Notes: a model not told the origin generated them from the sequence alone. A DNA stretch of 58,856 nucleotides from a bacterium (GCA_030550715.1 JAUQOU010000008.1:1-58856); one strand, 5' to 3'. Counted from the stretch's first letter, positions 30,210 through 39,738 are shown. Translations and numbers: made by a program.

Positions 30210-31234
30210 AAAACTTGAATTTTTTATTATTGTATATAAAGATGATTGGGAAAAGAAGCGGATTTGCCATCTTGTTTTTTGTGGTTTTCGCCAGAGTTGC
30301 AGGAGCGCAAACTGGAACCACTTTGAAATTCGGAACATTAGCCCCATCAGGATCAGCATGGGTTGATGCCATGATGAAATTCAAACAATCTGTCGAATCT
30401 CAAACAAAAGTAAAAGTAGTCATATACTCCGGAGGAGTTCTCGGAGATGAAAGTGAAATGGTCAGAAAACTCAAAGAAGGAAAAATTCAAGGTGGAGCAT
30501 TCATAGTAAAAGCAATGAAAGAAATCGCCCCCGAGCTTGATTTCCTTGATGTCCCCTTCCTCTTTGAAAGCTATGATGAGGTGAGATATATATACGAAAA
30601 TATGAGAAGTGATTTTGAGCAACTAATAGATAGAAACGGCTTTGTTCTTGCTGAAATGAGCCATCACGGATTTGTGAAATTTTTCTCGGTAAAACCAATC
30701 AGATCTTTCTATGAACTAAAAAATATGAGAACATGGGCATGGCATGGAGAGCCAATGATAGCAAATTTCCTCAACTTACTTGAAGTAAAACCCATATTTG
30801 TAGAAGTTACAGAGCTTCTGAACGCGTTATCTAACGGATTAGTTGAAACTTTTCAAACAACTCCGCTCGGTTGTCTCTCTATGCAGTGGTGCAAAATAGC
30901 AAAATATGTTCTGGACTACAATTACAGATACGAACCGGGAATAGTTGTTATATCGAAGGGTTTCTTCAACTCACTGAGCAAAAATGAAAGAGATATAATT
31001 ATTTCGGAGGTGAGAAAAACCGCAAAAGAAATAAACACACAAATAGAAAGAATTCAAAAAGAAGCCGAATCGAAGCTCGTCCAAATGGGATTTACATTCT
31101 CAAAACCATCTCCATCTGAAATATCAGAACTAAAAGATAAGGTTCAACAAATGATAAAAAATAAAATAAAAGGATATGAATACTACTCAAAAGTCATAAG
31201 ATTACTTGAAGCATACAGAAAAAAGAAAAATTGA
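30206..31234 (+). CDS. TRAP transporter DctP-type solute-binding protein
   Basis: Signal peptide, LKFGTLAPSGSAWVDAMMKFKQSVE, YSGGVLGDESEMVRKLKEG, FQTTPLG. ATG at 30206 overlaps the upstream stop as ATGA. Confidence 0.88.
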   Translation: MKNLNFLLLYIKMIGKRSGFAILFFVVFARVAGAQTGTTLKFGTLAPSGSAWVDAMMKFKQSVESQTKVKVVIYSGGVLGDESEMVRKLKEGKIQGGAFIVKAMKEIAPELDFLDVPFLFESYDEVRYIYENMRSDFEQLIDRNGFVLAEMSHHGFVKFFSVKPIRSFYELKNMRTWAWHGEPMIANFLNLLEVKPIFVEVTELLNALSNGLVETFQTTPLGCLSMQWCKIAKYVLDYNYRYEPGIVVISKGFFNSLSKNERDIIISEVRKTAKEINTQIERIQKEAESKLVQMGFTFSKPSPSEISELKDKVQQMIKNKIKGYEYYSKVIRLLEAYRKKKN

Positions 31235-31259
31235 CACCAATCAGAAAACAAAATTAATT
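31231..31259 (+). promoter_or_regulatory. Candidate promoter of hemB, near-leaderless geometry
   Basis: TTGACA (31231-31236), 17-nt spacer, TTAATT (31254-31259), then only 8 nt to the ATG at 31268. Confidence 0.45.
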
Positions 31260-31267
31260 TTTCCATT

Positions 31268-32242
31268 ATGTTCCCAACAAGAAGAATGAGGAGATACAGA
31301 AAAAGCGAAGGAATTCGCAAAATCTTTGAGGAAACGAAACTAAATCCCTCTGACCTTATGTATCCCATATTTGTATGGAGCGGCAGAACAGAAGAAATAA
31401 AAGGTTTTCCCGATCAGAAAAGGTGGAACATAGATGACCCGAAACTTTTTAGATTTCTTGAAGAGCTCTTTGAAAAAGGGCTTTTGAGTATTTTGGTTTT
31501 TGGAGTCGCAACAGAAAAAGATGAGATTGGCTCCGAAGGATGGAAAGAAGATGGAACGGTTCAAAAATTCGTAAGAAAATTGAAAAAGAACTTTCCTGAA
31601 ATCGTCGTCGCAACCGATGTTTGTCTCTGCACATGGAGGAAAGATGGACACTGCGGAGTTGTGGAAAACGGCGAAATCATAAACGACAAAACCCTTGAAT
31701 ACCTCGCAAAAATAGCTCTGTCTCACGCATCAGCGGGAGCTGATATAGTCGCCCCATCTGATATGATGGACGGCAGAGTAAAATACATAAGAGAAAAACT
31801 TGATGAAAATAAATTCTTCAATACACTCATTATGTCATACTCCGCAAAATATTCTTCTTCTTTGTACGGACCTTTCAGGTCTGCTGCTGAATCCGCTCCC
31901 GCTTTCGGAGATAGAAGCACCTACCAGATGAGAATCACTCAATCAAAAGAGGCAATACTTGAAGCATATCTTGACTACGAAGAAGGAGCAGACATAATAA
32001 TGGTAAAACCCGCTCTCTTTTACCTTGATATAATAAAAACGCTTAAAGAAAAATTTTTGATCCCCGTTTCGGCTTTCAATGTTTCAGGAGAATACACAAT
32101 GATAAAGCTCGGAATAAAAAGCGAAATATTTGATGAGAAAAAAATCATAGAAGAGTGCCTTACATCTATAAAAAGAGCAGGAGCAGATATAATAATAACA
32201 TACTTTGTTCCGGAGTTTTTGGGAGTGAAAATTCCCTCATGA
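31268..32242 (+). CDS. hemB: Delta-aminolevulinic acid dehydratase (porphobilinogen synthase)
   Basis: RMRRYRKSEGIRKIFEETKLNPSDLMYPIFV, DVCLCTWRKDGHCGVVENG, ASAGADIVAPSDMMDGRV, GADIIMVKPALFYLD. Confidence 0.97.
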   Translation: MFPTRRMRRYRKSEGIRKIFEETKLNPSDLMYPIFVWSGRTEEIKGFPDQKRWNIDDPKLFRFLEELFEKGLLSILVFGVATEKDEIGSEGWKEDGTVQKFVRKLKKNFPEIVVATDVCLCTWRKDGHCGVVENGEIINDKTLEYLAKIALSHASAGADIVAPSDMMDGRVKYIREKLDENKFFNTLIMSYSAKYSSSLYGPFRSAAESAPAFGDRSTYQMRITQSKEAILEAYLDYEEGADIIMVKPALFYLDIIKTLKEKFLIPVSAFNVSGEYTMIKLGIKSEIFDEKKIIEECLTSIKRAGADIIITYFVPEFLGVKIPS

Positions 32243-32755
32243 TTTACTTGTTTTTGGTCTGAGGAGAGCAACAGAGATAGCAGATATACCTTTTCCTTTT
32301 CCTATGTCTCCGAGATGCTCAGGGCTTTTGACTCTCACATTCACATCACAAGAAAAAAGCTCCGATAGTTTTTTTTTCATCTCTGGAATAAAAATGCCGA
32401 GCTTTGGTTTCTGTGCAATAATAACGCAATCTATATTCACTATCTTGTATCTTCCGCTCACAACTTCTATAACTTTTTCTGCTATTTTTCTTGATGTTAT
32501 GCCTTTTGAAGTTTCAGGTGGAAAGAGAGTTCCTATGTCATCTTTTCCAGCAGCACCCAAAATGGCATCGCATATTGAATGTAAGACAACATCAGTATCA
32601 GAAGCTCCTTCAAGCCCATTATAATCTATCTCAACCTGTCCCAGTATAAGTTTTCTTTTACGCTTGCTCACCCTTGAAAACCTGTGGATATCAAATCCAA
32701 TTCCGACTCTGAAATCAAAAAATTCTCTCTTCACTCTTTTTTCACGCTTCGCCAT
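32237..32755 (-). CDS. ispF: 2-C-methyl-D-erythritol 2,4-cyclodiphosphate synthase
   Basis: RVGIGFDIHRF, SDTDVVLHSICDAILGAAGKDDIGTLFP, NIDCVIIAQKPKL, GKGKGISAISVALL. Confidence 0.97.
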   Translation of the reverse strand: MAKREKRVKREFFDFRVGIGFDIHRFSRVSKRKRKLILGQVEIDYNGLEGASDTDVVLHSICDAILGAAGKDDIGTLFPPETSKGITSRKIAEKVIEVVSGRYKIVNIDCVIIAQKPKLGIFIPEMKKKLSELFSCDVNVRVKSPEHLGDIGKGKGISAISVALLRPKTSKS

Positions 32756-32768
32756 CTTACTTTAAAAA

Positions 32769-33314
32769 TCAATCTATCTTTACTCCTCTTTTCAAGTATA
32801 TCTCTTTTTTAATCTTTTCTCCTATATTTTCTTCGTAAATCTGAGGAAAATCTTCTTTCAGGATTTTTTCTGTTTTGTTTATGATGGTTTTGTAGAAGTT
32901 CTCGTCAAACTTCAAAAAGATTTTGCAGTATAAGACCTGATTGTCTTCATCTGCGTATGATTCAACCATTTCTGCTTTGAAAGAAAAATCCTTCGCCATA
33001 TTCTCCGAAAGTTTCCTGAAAAAATCTTTTCTCACTCTCTCATCTCCAAAGGTTATATCTTTGAAAATATCTTCTATCTCTGCTTGGATTACATTCTTCA
33101 ATTTTAATCTTCCCTGAGTTTCGCATTTGAGCTGAGCGAGTGTCTTTGATGGATAAAGACCTACAACTTCAACAATAAATCCACCCCGTTGAGCGGTATC
33201 TATAAACTGCTCAGAATTTATCCATAGCGGAGCAGATTTTCCACAAGACAAAAATAGCACAACTAAAAGAATGAAAAAATTCTTCTTTGTAATGTCCAGA
33301 AAATACACACACAA
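32769..33314 (-). CDS. Hypothetical lipoprotein, LPP20-like
   Basis: Lipobox LFLSCGKS followed by APLWI; about 180 aa. Confidence 0.55.
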   Translation of the reverse strand: MCVYFLDITKKNFFILLVVLFLSCGKSAPLWINSEQFIDTAQRGGFIVEVVGLYPSKTLAQLKCETQGRLKLKNVIQAEIEDIFKDITFGDERVRKDFFRKLSENMAKDFSFKAEMVESYADEDNQVLYCKIFLKFDENFYKTIINKTEKILKEDFPQIYEENIGEKIKKEIYLKRGVKID

Positions 33315-33392
33315 TATAATTTACTACTTCGGAAGGGAAACCGCTTTTTTCCACTGCCACAAAGAAAATAGGAAATAATAGAAGAAATTTCC

Positions 33393-35789
33393 TTATTTTA
33401 AAGCATTATTAGCTGAAATAGCAAAAAGCCCTATTCCAATAAGGTCGTTTATAATCTGATTTGTAGCGGTTCTGAACTTGAAGTTCCCCGCAGGTTGTCC
33501 AATACCTATCGTAGCTCCTCCCTCCCCAACATAAATTCCACATTTATCTGTTTGAGAATCAGAAAGATACTTGACCTGCTGAATAATATTGGGTGGTAAT
33601 TGTTCATTTATCTGCCGGAATGCCTTCAATGCATCTAATCCTGCTACTCTTTCCACAAGGAAAGGATTGATTATTATTCCTCTCAAAAAGTTATAATTAT
33701 CTGCACTTATTTTATTTGTTACAAATAAATCAGAAACAGCATTTGCAAATTCCCATATCACGATACAGTTATCTATTTCAACTGCACCGTTGAGAACTTT
33801 TCCATCTTTTTCTTTGAAAAGAACATAAGGAATGAATTTAAGTCCGGCTTCGCTCAAAATAGCAGACAATGAGCTTACAACATCTTTTGGATAATTTGAA
33901 AACCATGTCACAGAAGTAAGATATGTTGTAAGAGGTTCAAAATAATCTCTTCTTATGGTTATACCTTCAAGATATGTAAATCTATCCCAATCTCCTCTTG
34001 CTACATAGGGTTTTTTCACATACCTTTCTGGAACCATGAGAGCAATAGCATTTGACGGCACACCTGTATTAAAAGTATCAGAAGAACGCATAAACGGGAA
34101 CAAACTATAAAAGAAGTAAGAAGGAGAAGTGAAAAACAGAGCACTTTCCTCATCAGAAGTAGGAGCTTTCACATAAGTCAAGTTAGAACTACTTGGAATG
34201 TATAATAAACTAACCCCATCAAAGTAAAACTTTGTTGTGTTATCTGAATACCCACCTGAAAGCACGAGAGAAAACACTATGTATTGACTTTGAGTTAAAT
34301 TAGTAAAGTAAAACGGATTTTGCGAAGTATTAAAATTAGTTATAGCTTTTTCGTAGAATTTACGACTTGCTTCCACTTCAAAAGCGAAATACTTTCCTGC
34401 CTCAACTAATTTATTATCATCTCCATATTCAGCAGGAAGGATAAGGTCTCGTATGGGAAGAGGGGTAGAACCCTCTTTTGCTCCGAAGAGTTTGCAGACA
34501 TCTATACGAGCGAAGTTAGGAAGTGTGATTGAGATAGAAAAACCTTCAATCAAACTCCCTACCGCACTTACAACTTTTTGTATATCAAATTCATTTTCTT
34601 GTCCTGCGACATTTATCAAGTTATCTTGGTTTGAGCAGTTAAATTTCCCCCCTCCGTTTTTGAGAACAGCAACAACAGTATTTGTCATTTTGTCGGAAAA
34701 TCCACCTTTAAGAAGTGTAAGAACTCCTGTTGCTTTTCCTCCCATAAAAACATTTTCCTTCTGCGGGTCAAGGTTAAACCTTATCGCAAGAGATGTTGCT
34801 CCTTTCTGCCAGCAAGCTAAAGCCGGGTCGTTATCTTTACACGGGTTGTCAAAGAAGTACTTTGCTCCATTCCCCGCCCATGTGAGCGCCTTTGATATAT
34901 TTGTAGGTATCTGCTTCCATGTATCTTCCCCACCACTCTTGAACCTGAGGAAATTTGGAGCTTTATCAATCCCTAAAGTTCCAGGAATATTCCTTATAAA
35001 TCCGGCAGGGTCATTGCTTAAATCCCCCAAAAGCTTTGATGCATTAGATATTATTTGATTTATATCAAGGTTCCAGTCGTGAGAGTTTATGACGTTGAAA
35101 AGCGCAAGAACAAGCTGGGCAACTGAACCTAATATGTTCATATGATCCCACCTTATCTCAGTTCCCGCTTTAAACCATACATTCACAAGGTTCCCAACCT
35201 TAACATTGAAAGGAACAGTAATGGCAAAAACAAAATTTTTGTCTCCTTTTTTGATGTAGTTTTCAGTAGCAATTGCAACCTCGGTCATAAGCTGAGTTAT
35301 CTCATCTCTTTTCAGACCAACGATGTTAAGAAGAGTATCAATCACATCTGTTTGTTTTGGAGTTATGCTTATTTTCTCGTATGGAGCAGAAGAGGTTGCG
35401 CAGATTGAACCAAGAGAACCTCCTGCAACTCCACAAAGGGTTGAAAGAGCAGAATCTAATCTTTTGAAAAGTATCATCATATTTATTACCGTGACATAAG
35501 CATTCACAGTTGGTTCGTTTGCATAAGTTTGGAGTTCATCTGAGCAACCATTTGTTCCGCAGACATTTTTTCTCAGGTCTTCAAATTTTCCTTGCTGAAA
35601 AAGAGAAGAAGCATTGTCAGATGGTTGAGCTATTGTTTTTCCATCTTGCTGAATCACTTTAGGTCCGTAGTCGGGCATATGCACATGTTCTTCTTTTTTT
35701 GCGCAAGAGAAAACAAACCCGAGAACCAAAGAGAGAGCCAAAACCCCTATTTTTAAGCTTCCAACTCTTACTATATCTTTTCTCATCAT
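33393..35789 (-). CDS. Large hypothetical lipoprotein (798 aa)
   Basis: N-terminal lipobox VFSCAKK; SD gaaggaggag; no recognised domain. Confidence 0.75.
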   Translation of the reverse strand: MMRKDIVRVGSLKIGVLALSLVLGFVFSCAKKEEHVHMPDYGPKVIQQDGKTIAQPSDNASSLFQQGKFEDLRKNVCGTNGCSDELQTYANEPTVNAYVTVINMMILFKRLDSALSTLCGVAGGSLGSICATSSAPYEKISITPKQTDVIDTLLNIVGLKRDEITQLMTEVAIATENYIKKGDKNFVFAITVPFNVKVGNLVNVWFKAGTEIRWDHMNILGSVAQLVLALFNVINSHDWNLDINQIISNASKLLGDLSNDPAGFIRNIPGTLGIDKAPNFLRFKSGGEDTWKQIPTNISKALTWAGNGAKYFFDNPCKDNDPALACWQKGATSLAIRFNLDPQKENVFMGGKATGVLTLLKGGFSDKMTNTVVAVLKNGGGKFNCSNQDNLINVAGQENEFDIQKVVSAVGSLIEGFSISITLPNFARIDVCKLFGAKEGSTPLPIRDLILPAEYGDDNKLVEAGKYFAFEVEASRKFYEKAITNFNTSQNPFYFTNLTQSQYIVFSLVLSGGYSDNTTKFYFDGVSLLYIPSSSNLTYVKAPTSDEESALFFTSPSYFFYSLFPFMRSSDTFNTGVPSNAIALMVPERYVKKPYVARGDWDRFTYLEGITIRRDYFEPLTTYLTSVTWFSNYPKDVVSSLSAILSEAGLKFIPYVLFKEKDGKVLNGAVEIDNCIVIWEFANAVSDLFVTNKISADNYNFLRGIIINPFLVERVAGLDALKAFRQINEQLPPNIIQQVKYLSDSQTDKCGIYVGEGGATIGIGQPAGNFKFRTATNQIINDLIGIGLFAISANNALK

Positions 35790-35934
35790 TTTTATCTCCT
35801 CCTTCTGTTTTTTTATTTTAATATTTTCATTTTTATTTTTGTTTTATTTTAGCGATTTTTCAATTTTTTGTTCTATTTTGTGTTTTTACAATTTCAGTCA
35901 TTTTTCAAATTTACAGAAACTTTTTTTCAAGATT

Positions 35935-36321
35935 CTATGAATTTGACTTTTTAAGTTTATACACTTTTGAACTCGGGGATATTTTTTTGATAAGTGCTTT
36001 TATTATCATTTTCATAGCAAGCTCTCTTGCGTAAGGGATTTTTTCAATTTGACCTGCTATCTTTATCGTTTCATCTTCATCGTATCCGATTATGTGAAGT
36101 GCCTCGTGCCAGAATGTGTTCAGAAGCTCATTTATATCTCCCTTATGCCTTTTGAGATTCAGTATTATCTCTTTTTCTTCCGGGTCAGAAAACCCGTATC
36201 CTTTTATTCTGTTGTCAAATTTCAGGTTTATTCTCTCAAGCTTACGAACAATTTCGTTTATTTTCTGCTCGTCTATTTCCTGGTCAGAAGATAAATTTTC
36301 TTTGGTTTTGAGTTCATTCAC
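35935..36321 (-). CDS. Small zincin-like protein with HExxH motif
   Basis: LLNTFWHEALHIIGYDEDE; 128 aa, no signal peptide. Confidence 0.55.
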   Translation of the reverse strand: MNELKTKENLSSDQEIDEQKINEIVRKLERINLKFDNRIKGYGFSDPEEKEIILNLKRHKGDINELLNTFWHEALHIIGYDEDETIKIAGQIEKIPYARELAMKMIIKALIKKISPSSKVYKLKKSNS

Positions 36322-36366
36322 AAATTAAATTTTACGAAAAATCCGGGAATTTTGTAAAAATCAAAC

Positions 36367-36717
36367 TCACTCTTTGAAAAGTTCTGATTGCTTTCTTTCC
36401 CTGAGATAATATAGTTTTGCTCTTCTTACGGGTATTTTTCTTATTATTTCTATTTTTTCTATGTATGGCGAATGGTATGGGAAAATTCTTTCAACGCCGA
36501 CTCCACTTATAACATTTCTCACTGTGAATGTTTTCCCTATCCCACTTCCTCTAACAGAGATGACAATTCCCTCAAATGCGCTGAGTCGCTCTTTATCTTT
36601 TTCTTTAACTTTTGTCCAGACCTTCACAACATATCCTGGTCTGATTTCCGGAAGGTCGTTTCTCAAAAAATTCTTTTCTATATTGATGATGTATTTTTTG
36701 TCTTTGAGAGAAGGCAT
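36367..36717 (-). CDS. rplS: 50S ribosomal protein L19
   Basis: [74 protein letters not shown]. Confidence 0.97.
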   Translation of the reverse strand: MPSLKDKKYIINIEKNFLRNDLPEIRPGYVVKVWTKVKEKDKERLSAFEGIVISVRGSGIGKTFTVRNVISGVGVERIFPYHSPYIEKIEIIRKIPVRRAKLYYLRERKQSELFKE

Positions 36718-36816
36718 AGTTTTGAAATATACTTGAAAAATTTTTCTATTTTTGATTTTTCAAAAATTTTCAAGCGCTCACAAAACATAAAGGAACGGAC
36801 TAAATTATCTGAAAGA

Positions 36817-37851
36817 ATGTTCGGGAAAGCTCCTTCGCTATGGTATAAGCCAAAATACAGCTTTCCGAACCCGCTTTTTATACCCATTTCTGAAATCCTT
36901 GGATTAATCGTTTTTATAAGGAAAGCGATAAAAAGAAAGGTGTTCATTGATCTTCCATCGGTAGGAGTAGGAAGTTTAGCATTAGGTGGAGCACACAAAA
37001 CAACATTATCTCTCACAATAGCAGAAAAAATAAGAGAGAACAAAAAAAGAGTCGGAGTGGTCATATCTGGATACGGCGGAAAATTCCAAGGAACACTTAT
37101 ACCACAGCAAAAAAACACAGAGCAAAATCTGAAAGATATTTCAGACGAAGCCCTGCTATATCTCAAAAATAACTTCCCGGTATCAACAAACAAAAACAGA
37201 AAAAAAGGAGCGGATGAATTAAAAAGTATGGCAGACCTTGTAATACTTGATGACTTCTTCTCATCTTTATATGAGCCGTGGATAAAAATCATCAGCATAA
37301 CAAAAGATAGCATGGGAAACGGATTAATTCAGCCGTTCGGTCCACTCAGAGAACCAATAATATCTGTTCTTTGGTCAGATACGATACTCCTTGAAGAGAA
37401 TCTCAAAAACTCAAAATACGAGAGAAAGATAAGGAGAATTTTTCCGAGAAAAAAAGATGTTTTTTACTTTTCAATAGATGCAGCGGGTATACTGCATTTT
37501 GACGGTGAGGGTATACGGGAGATAAGTCCGGAGCAAATCAAGAACAAAAAAGCAATATGCATTTCTGCTGTCGCAATACCCAAAAACTTTGAGGAAACAC
37601 TCAAAAAATTAGGAGTTAGAGTTTATGAACACTTCAAGTTAAAAGACCACTCAAAAATCACCCGGAAAATTTTAGATAAAGCTGAAGAAAAAGTGAAGAA
37701 AAAAGACGCAGATATAATAATAACAACCGAAAAAGATTTCTGGAAGATAATAGAAAACAGCAAAAATCCTCCAGAAATACTTGGAGTTAAGATAAGAGCA
37801 AAGTTATCTGAGGATTTCTTCAAAAAAATCGAATGCGCACTCAACGAGTGA
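36817..37851 (+). CDS. Divergent LpxK-like tetraacyldisaccharide 4'-kinase
   Basis: Overall LpxK layout: WYKPKY...PLFIPISE, P-loop region VGVGSLALGGAHKTTLS, VVISGYGGK, VILDDFF, ISAVAIPKNFEETLKKLG, IIITTEKDFWKI. Start moved to the internal ATG because the track start overlaps rplS. Confidence 0.72.
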   Translation: MFGKAPSLWYKPKYSFPNPLFIPISEILGLIVFIRKAIKRKVFIDLPSVGVGSLALGGAHKTTLSLTIAEKIRENKKRVGVVISGYGGKFQGTLIPQQKNTEQNLKDISDEALLYLKNNFPVSTNKNRKKGADELKSMADLVILDDFFSSLYEPWIKIISITKDSMGNGLIQPFGPLREPIISVLWSDTILLEENLKNSKYERKIRRIFPRKKDVFYFSIDAAGILHFDGEGIREISPEQIKNKKAICISAVAIPKNFEETLKKLGVRVYEHFKLKDHSKITRKILDKAEEKVKKKDADIIITTEKDFWKIIENSKNPPEILGVKIRAKLSEDFFKKIECALNE

Positions 37852-37951
37852 AGATGAAAACTAATTTCACAAAAAATTTCCAAAAAATCAAAAAAGTTCA
37901 AACCGATTCCTGAAAAAACTAAAATAAATCTTCACATAAAAAAATCAAGAT

Positions 37952-39310
37952 ATGGAAGTAAGAGAAAAAGACCCAGAAATAGAAAGAGTTCCGGAAAGAG
38001 AACTTGTAAAAGAGCTTTATCATCTCTCAAAGATAAACTGGGGAGTTGATGATGGTTTTTACCCTCTTGGTTCATGCACGATGAAATATAACCCACGAAT
38101 AAACGAAAAAATCGCATCTCAGAAAGAATTTTTGTTTCTGCACCCGGCTTTCCCCGAGCTTGCTCAGGGAACACTTGAAATTATGTACGAGTTGGAGCAA
38201 ATGCTCTGCAAAATAACAGGCATGGATGCATTCTCGCTTTTGCCTTCTGCCGGAGCTCACGGAGAATTCCTCGCACTAAAAATAGCAAAAAAGTTCTTCA
38301 TAGATAAAAAAGAGTATCAGAGAAAATATGTTCTCATACCAGATTCTGCTCACGGAACAAATCCAGCATCTGCTTCAATGTGTAAATTCCAAACCAGAGA
38401 GATAAAAAGTGACCCAAGAGGAAACATAGATATAGATGACCTCAAAAGAAAAGTCGGAGATGACATAGTTGCTCTGATGATAACTTATCCTAACACTCTT
38501 GGACTCGCCGATGAAAACATAGAAGAAGTAATAAAAATAATCCATGACGCAGGTGGTCTTGTGTACTTAGATGGAGCAAATATGAATGCAATTTCTGGAA
38601 TAGTAAGACCCGGAGATATGGGATTTGACTTCGTTCATCTTAATCTGCACAAAACATTTTCTACCCCACACGGTGGAGGAGGTCCAGCAGCAGGACCGCT
38701 CGGTGTCAAAAAAGAACTTGCAGAATATCTCCCATACCCAAGAATAAAAAAAGAAGATGGTAAATTTTCTCTTGATTACTCAAACAGAGAAAAATCAGTG
38801 GGGAAAATAGAAGCGTTCTACGGGAATTTTCCTGTTCTGCTCAGAGCGTGGGCATACATAAAAATGCTCGGCGAAGATGGACTCAAAAAGAACTCGCAAA
38901 TAGCGGTTCTCAACGCAAACTACCTTATGAAAAAACTCTCTCAAAAGTATGATATACCGTTCAAAAGAAAATGTAAGCACGAGTTCGTCCTCAGTGAAAA
39001 GGGCTTGGGAGTTAGGACAGAAGACCTCGCAAAAGCACTCCAAGATGAAGGTTTCCATCCCCCTACGATATACTTTCCACTCATAGTGAAAGGAGCACTC
39101 ATGATAGAGCCAACAGAAACAGAGACAAAAAAGACGCTTGATGATTTCGCCGAAAGCATGCTCAAACTCTTTGACCTTTCACATCAAAACCCTGAATACT
39201 TTTCAAAAGCACCATACAAACAGAAAGTCAAAAGAGTTGATATGGTGAAAGCAAACACTCAAATAATCCCCTCAGAAAGATGGGAAAGAAAAACAGACGA
39301 AAAAGAGTGA
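37952..39310 (+). CDS. gcvPB: Glycine dehydrogenase (decarboxylating) subunit 2
   Basis: GFYPLGSCTMKYNPRINE, SLLPSAGAHGEFLALKIAKKF, PDSAHGTNPASASMC, VHLNLHKTFSTPHGGGGPAAGPLGVK. Confidence 0.96.
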   Translation: MEVREKDPEIERVPERELVKELYHLSKINWGVDDGFYPLGSCTMKYNPRINEKIASQKEFLFLHPAFPELAQGTLEIMYELEQMLCKITGMDAFSLLPSAGAHGEFLALKIAKKFFIDKKEYQRKYVLIPDSAHGTNPASASMCKFQTREIKSDPRGNIDIDDLKRKVGDDIVALMITYPNTLGLADENIEEVIKIIHDAGGLVYLDGANMNAISGIVRPGDMGFDFVHLNLHKTFSTPHGGGGPAAGPLGVKKELAEYLPYPRIKKEDGKFSLDYSNREKSVGKIEAFYGNFPVLLRAWAYIKMLGEDGLKKNSQIAVLNANYLMKKLSQKYDIPFKRKCKHEFVLSEKGLGVRTEDLAKALQDEGFHPPTIYFPLIVKGALMIEPTETETKKTLDDFAESMLKLFDLSHQNPEYFSKAPYKQKVKRVDMVKANTQIIPSERWERKTDEKE

Positions 39311-39327
39311 ATCTTTTACCGATTTAC

Positions 39328-39738
39328 TTATTTTCTATCAAGAACATGCCTATCAAGAACAACGCAGAAAAATTTTCCTTCAAAAACCTTCTCATCAGTT
39401 CCTTTTTTGAAAACCTCTACGAAAACCTCTTTTTTTGAGCCGTCCTCCGAAATAACCTGTGCTCGGGCAATAAGTGTATCTCCGAGAACAACGGGCTTTG
39501 TGAACTTCACTTCTGCTCTATGTAAAACAACATAGGGATGATTTACAGCAAGCATAGCAGAGTAATCTGCAAGAGAAAAAGTAAATCCCCCGTGAATAAG
39601 TCCTTTTTCATCAACAACCATCGTCTTTTTTGTCTTCAGTTCAACAGAAGAGAATTTCTCTGAAATGCTTATCACTTTTCCGCAGTATGAACTGCTTGCC
39701 AAAAGATGAGTCCTCTGCTCAATCCTTCTCTCTCCCAT
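39328..39738 (-). CDS. PaaI-like hotdog thioesterase
   Basis: DEKGLIHGGFTFSLADYSAMLAVN, VKFTKPVVLGDTLIARAQV. Confidence 0.85.
   Translation of the reverse strand: MGERRIEQRTHLLASSSYCGKVISISEKFSSVELKTKKTMVVDEKGLIHGGFTFSLADYSAMLAVNHPYVVLHRAEVKFTKPVVLGDTLIARAQVISEDGSKKEVFVEVFKKGTDEKVFEGKFFCVVLDRHVLDRK

Noticed and set aside
34453-35058. 201-aa plus-strand ORF opposite the 798-aa lipoprotein gene
   Set aside because: Antisense shadow without SD, promoter or recognisable motif.
36472-36816. N-terminal extension of the lpxK-like ORF
   Set aside because: Overlaps rplS on the other strand and its translation has no LpxK character; start moved to 36817.
36678-37313. 211-aa minus-strand ORF opposite the lpxK-like gene
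   Set aside because: Antisense shadow; the plus frame carries LpxK-like motifs.
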